Of a stretch of 64,000 nucleotides of DNA, positions 61,172-64,000 are shown one piece after another (the stretch's first letter is position 1; the number at the start of each line of letters is the position of its first letter). A program made the translations under genes and the position numbers. The notes beneath the pieces were generated by a model. It searched no databases. It was not told the origin of the DNA and was given only the letters and a program-made list of their open reading frames with translations. The stretch covers positions 62,001 to 126,000 of the forward strand of contig BJHM01000001.1 of NCBI GenBank assembly GCA_014192625.1. Direction: 5' to 3'. The DNA is from Planctomycetota bacterium. GTDB taxonomy: Bacteria > Planctomycetota > UBA1135 > UBA2386.

Positions 61172-62611
61172 CTAGTTGTTGCTCACCGCAACGACCTTTG
61201 CCGTCACGTTGTCTAGTGGCTCGCCCACGCCGCCACCCAGCGACTTCTGCAAGGCGCAATACGTGCGCACAAGATCCGTTTGCGCGATAGCGATCTGAAT
61301 GCTGAGTTCGAGACGGCTTTGTTCGGCCTCAAGCACGATCAGAAAGTTGTCGAGGCCCGCCTCGAACCGTTGCTGTGCCAAGTCGCGCGTGCGGGTCGCA
61401 GCGTCGAGTGCCGTGATCAGGGTCGCGTGGTAGACGCGTTGTTGCTGCAGTCCGTGGGCGGCATTTTCGACTTCCTCGAACGCGCGGCGGGCCGTTTGTT
61501 CGAGTGCCGTGCGCGCCTCGTCGATTTGCGCTTCGCGCATCGCGATCATTTCGGTGGTGCGGCCGCCTGTGAACAGCGGCAGGTGTAAGGCCGGGCCTGC
61601 GAGCACTGCGTGGCTGCCAGGCGCGAACAGGGAACTCATTTGGCTAGCCTCGACACCGAAGAAGCCGCTGATGCTTAGTCGCGGGTAACGCTCGGCCATC
61701 GCCGCACCGAGGCGCGCGATTGCGGCGTGCAACTGGCTCTCGGCGGCGCGCAAGTCGGGCCGGCGTAGGACGAGTTCTGCAGGCAGGCCGAGCGCCACGA
61801 GGTCGGGCACGTCCGCGAGCGCGGGCGCTGCGCGCAGGAGGTCTTTTGCATCGGCGGGCGTACGTCCGACAAGCACGCCGATGTGGTTTGCGGCGCGGTG
61901 CCAGTCACGATCGATTGGTGGCAGCAGCGTGCGTGCGTTGGCGAGCAGGAGTTCGGCGCCGGCGAGAGCCAGGTCGCTGGTGAGGCCGCTGCGCGCCCGC
62001 GCTTCCGTAAGCGCGCGCAGTTCTTCGGCGGCGGCGATGCCTTGAATGGCGGCGTTGCGGCGCTGTGTTGCACCAAGCAGGTCGGCATACGAAGCGACCA
62101 CCTCGGCGATCAGCGACTCGGTGATTGCCTGATGGTCTGCCTCGGCAAACTGGACCTCCGCGTTGCGTGCCTCGCTTTCGCGCGCAAGCCTGCCAAACAG
62201 GTCGATCTCCCAACTGGCATCGAAGCCGAGCGCGTAGTTGTCGTAGGCAAGGCCACGCAGCGGACTCGGCGTTGACTCGGTGGTGCGCGAGCGGCTGTAG
62301 TTCGCGTTTGCGTCGAGATTTGGCAGCTGCTCGCTTTTTGCGATTCCGGCAGCTGCGCGCGCTTGCTGAATGCGCGCGACGGCGGCTCGGCGGTCGCAGT
62401 TCATGGCGAGCCCTTCTGTGACCAGTTGATCAAGCAGCGGCGAGTGCAGCCCTTGCCACCAACGATCATTCAGCACGGCCGTATTGGTGCTGGTGGCAGT
62501 AGCCCATTGCGGTGGCGACACAGGTGGTGTCGCTTCGTAGTTGGGGCCGACCTTGCACCCACTGACGAAAAGCAGGATCCAAAAAACGATCCATCGGGAG
62601 GTGCCGTTCAC
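61172..62611 (-). CDS. TolC/NodT-family outer-membrane efflux lipoprotein
   Basis: 479 residues from GTG 62611, overlapping the adaptor stop by 4 bases (GTGA). The signal ends LLFVSGCKVGPNYE with Cys19 as lipid anchor, typical of NodT/CusC proteins. Two outer-membrane-efflux repeats follow: ARIQQARAAAGIAKSEQLPN, SWEIDLFGRLARESEARNAE, then LGLPAELVLRRPDLRAAESQ and later coiled-coil helices. It forms the outer-membrane exit of a tripartite exporter with the HlyD-type adaptor and ABC ATPase encoded upstream. It shows that the organism has an outer membrane. Confidence 0.94.
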   Translation of the reverse strand: MNGTSRWIVFWILLFVSGCKVGPNYEATPPVSPPQWATATSTNTAVLNDRWWQGLHSPLLDQLVTEGLAMNCDRRAAVARIQQARAAAGIAKSEQLPNLDANANYSRSRTTESTPSPLRGLAYDNYALGFDASWEIDLFGRLARESEARNAEVQFAEADHQAITESLIAEVVASYADLLGATQRRNAAIQGIAAAEELRALTEARARSGLTSDLALAGAELLLANARTLLPPIDRDWHRAANHIGVLVGRTPADAKDLLRAAPALADVPDLVALGLPAELVLRRPDLRAAESQLHAAIARLGAAMAERYPRLSISGFFGVEASQMSSLFAPGSHAVLAGPALHLPLFTGGRTTEMIAMREAQIDEARTALEQTARRAFEEVENAAHGLQQQRVYHATLITALDAATRTRDLAQQRFEAGLDNFLIVLEAEQSRLELSIQIAIAQTDLVRTYCALQKSLGGGVGEPLDNVTAKVVAVSNN

Positions 62612-63708
62612 TTCGGCACTCCTTGTGACTGGATCGGCTGGCTTTGGGCTTCTGGTGCAGCGGTTGCCTCGATTGACACGTCGACCAGTTGGCCTGGCTT
62701 TACCGGCAGGTCTTTTGGATCGAGCGCGTAGAGCACTTGCAGCACGCGGGTGTCGACTTGCTCACGGCTGCTGCCGGTAAGCGATCGCTTGGGCACCATC
62801 AAGGGTTCAATGGCGACGAACGTGATCTTTGCGGAGATGCTCGGATTGCCGCGCAGGAATGCGCGCGCCACTGCTTCGGGCCGGAAGCGCCACGTGTCCA
62901 TTTCGTCGATGTCGGCGCGCACATGTAGCGTCGTTACGTCGCCGAGCACGATCGCTGCCTGCGCTGCCTGGCCTGCTGCCGCGTATTCTCCGACGCGCAC
63001 GTTTACCTGCAGGACCTCTCCTGCGAACGGTGCGCGCACCTGCGTTTGTTCCTGTTCGGCCTCGGCACTGCTCACGGCGGCCTGCGCCACCGCGATCTTT
63101 GCGCTTGCGATGTCGAGATCAGGCTGCCACGCACCCGCTTTGATGAGCTGCAGCTGCGACTGGGCCTCGCTCACGTTGGCCTCCGCCTCGCGCACCGCTG
63201 ACTGCCTGCGCGTGAGGTCTTCGCGGCTCAGCGCGCGAGGATCCGCTACTTTGTTGGCGAGCTCGAGCAAGTTTTGTGCATCGGCGAGTTGCGCCTTGCG
63301 AACTTCGAGCGCGGCGGCCTTTGGCGCAACTTCCTCGGGGCGCGGCAACGACTTTAGACGCGCCAGTTCTTGTTGTGTCCCCAGCAGCTCGGCGCGGCGG
63401 GCAAAGAGGCGCGCCTTGGTGTCGCGGTCGTCGATCTGAATCAGGATATCGCCGCTTGCCGCGGTGCTGCCGATGTCGTGCGGCAACGCAGTCACAAGGC
63501 CGGGTCGCCCGACACCGAGTGCGATGTTGCGGGACTTCGCTTCGATGATGCCACTGGCGGAGACGCGCGTTTTGAAGGGCGATGCCGCGGGCGTGACGAT
63601 GCCCATTGCTGGCACGATCGGTAGGTTGCCAGCGTGCACGCTGTAGGCAGCAAGGCAGATACCGGCGATCGACAGAATTGGGAGCAGGGCTAGGCGGACG
63701 ATCATCAT
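62608..63708 (-). CDS. HlyD/MacA-family periplasmic adaptor protein
   Basis: 366 residues. An N-terminal membrane anchor ([20 protein letters not shown]) is followed by a split barrel-sandwich domain ([19 protein letters not shown] and [19 protein letters not shown]), with a coiled-coil hairpin between them. The segment [10 protein letters not shown] marks the family. A beta-barrel domain follows ([20 protein letters not shown]). It bridges the inner-membrane transporter and the TolC-like protein encoded next. Start and stop overlap both neighbours by 4 bases, so the three genes are one operon. Confidence 0.92.
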   Translation of the reverse strand: MMIVRLALLPILSIAGICLAAYSVHAGNLPIVPAMGIVTPAASPFKTRVSASGIIEAKSRNIALGVGRPGLVTALPHDIGSTAASGDILIQIDDRDTKARLFARRAELLGTQQELARLKSLPRPEEVAPKAAALEVRKAQLADAQNLLELANKVADPRALSREDLTRRQSAVREAEANVSEAQSQLQLIKAGAWQPDLDIASAKIAVAQAAVSSAEAEQEQTQVRAPFAGEVLQVNVRVGEYAAAGQAAQAAIVLGDVTTLHVRADIDEMDTWRFRPEAVARAFLRGNPSISAKITFVAIEPLMVPKRSLTGSSREQVDTRVLQVLYALDPKDLPVKPGQLVDVSIEATAAPEAQSQPIQSQGVPK

Positions 63709-64000
63709 GATTGGTGTTCGTTGATGTGTGCGGTGCGGTCAGCGGTCTGCCGCCGGACGTCGATAACGCGACCGTCGTTCATGCGGACGATGCGGTCGGC
63801 AAAGTGGAAGATCCGAGTGTCGTGGGTGACGACGACGAGGGCGCGATCGCCGGCTACAGCGATTTCGGCGAACAACTGCATCACGATCTGACCATTGTCT
63901 GCATCGAGTGAACTGGTCGGCTCGTCGCACACGACAAAGCGTGGCTCGTGCACCAGTGCGCGGGCAATCGCCACGCGCTGCTGCTGGCCGCCGGAGAGTT
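63705..64000 (-). CDS. ABC transporter ATP-binding protein (5' part cut off by window edge)
   Basis: Only the last about 98 codons are present. At the edge, the sequence encodes the end of the signature motif [15 protein letters not shown]. Walker B reads [12 protein letters not shown], and the H-loop is [19 protein letters not shown]. It is most like MacB/LolD-type ATPases. Its stop overlaps the adaptor start by 4 bases. The permease gene should lie upstream, beyond 64000. Confidence 0.93.
   Translation of the reverse strand, partial: LSGGQQQRVAIARALVHEPRFVVCDEPTSSLDADNGQIVMQLFAEIAVAGDRALVVVTHDTRIFHFADRIVRMNDGRVIDVRRQTADRTAHINEHQS

Overview
The window is about 64 kb of G+C-rich bacterial DNA, densely packed with genes and containing no rRNA, tRNA, CRISPR array, insertion sequence or phage gene that I can recognise. 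The best guess for the source is Planctomycetota or a nearby lineage. The reasons are futalosine-route menaquinone genes (mqnA, mqnE), a Ser/Thr kinase fused to a formylglycine-generating-enzyme-like domain, large secreted FG-GAP and unknown proteins, a Gfo/Idh/MocA oxidoreductase next to a TIM-barrel sugar epimerase, and many secreted thioredoxin-fold proteins. No rRNA or ribosomal protein gene is present to confirm this.

Layout. 1-4.3 kb: the 5' two thirds of tex, a secreted MORN/CAP protein and a DTW-domain protein with an extra C-terminal domain. 4.7-15.4 kb: lpdA (E3) and a glycan block of three GT4 enzymes, one GT2 enzyme and a coiled-coil protein with a degenerate GT2-like domain. 15.5-21.8 kb: a 2-oxoacid dehydrogenase operon read leftward as lipA, E1alpha, E1beta, E2 and a second E1alpha; its E3 is probably the lpdA gene 10 kb away. 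22-27.6 kb: a SET-domain protein and a 1672-residue Pls/PosA-type peptide synthetase with a fused membrane acyltransferase-like domain. 27.8-36.3 kb: secreted unknown proteins, a TetR regulator overlapping a membrane-sugar operon, and a nucleotide-sugar dehydrogenase. 36.4-40.1 kb: mqnA followed by both subunits of DNA topoisomerase VI, an enzyme uncommon in bacteria. 40.3-54.4 kb: an FG-GAP lipoprotein, sugar metabolism genes, a serine hydrolase, a kinase, a nitroreductase and two TGA-interrupted thioredoxin-fold genes. 54.7-64 kb: a membrane spermidine-synthase-like protein, two redoxins, mqnE, a WbsX-like protein and a tripartite efflux system cut by the window end.

The most notable observation is two separate secreted thioredoxin-fold genes (45413-46663 and 53298-54353, minus strand) whose reading frame is broken only by one TGA, in each case exactly at a redox-active cysteine position (CEA-TGA-KDC and W-TGA-GPC). 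The first has a stem-loop after the TGA that matches bacterial SECIS rules. Both are best read as selenoproteins. Ordinary gene callers would truncate or split them.

Second-rank findings are the bacterial topoisomerase VI genes translationally coupled to mqnA, the peptide synthetase with a DUF418/HGSNAT-like tail beside a SET-domain gene, two E1alpha paralogues sharing one E1beta, the DTW fusion protein, and a common C-terminal beta-type domain on two divergent glycosyltransferases.
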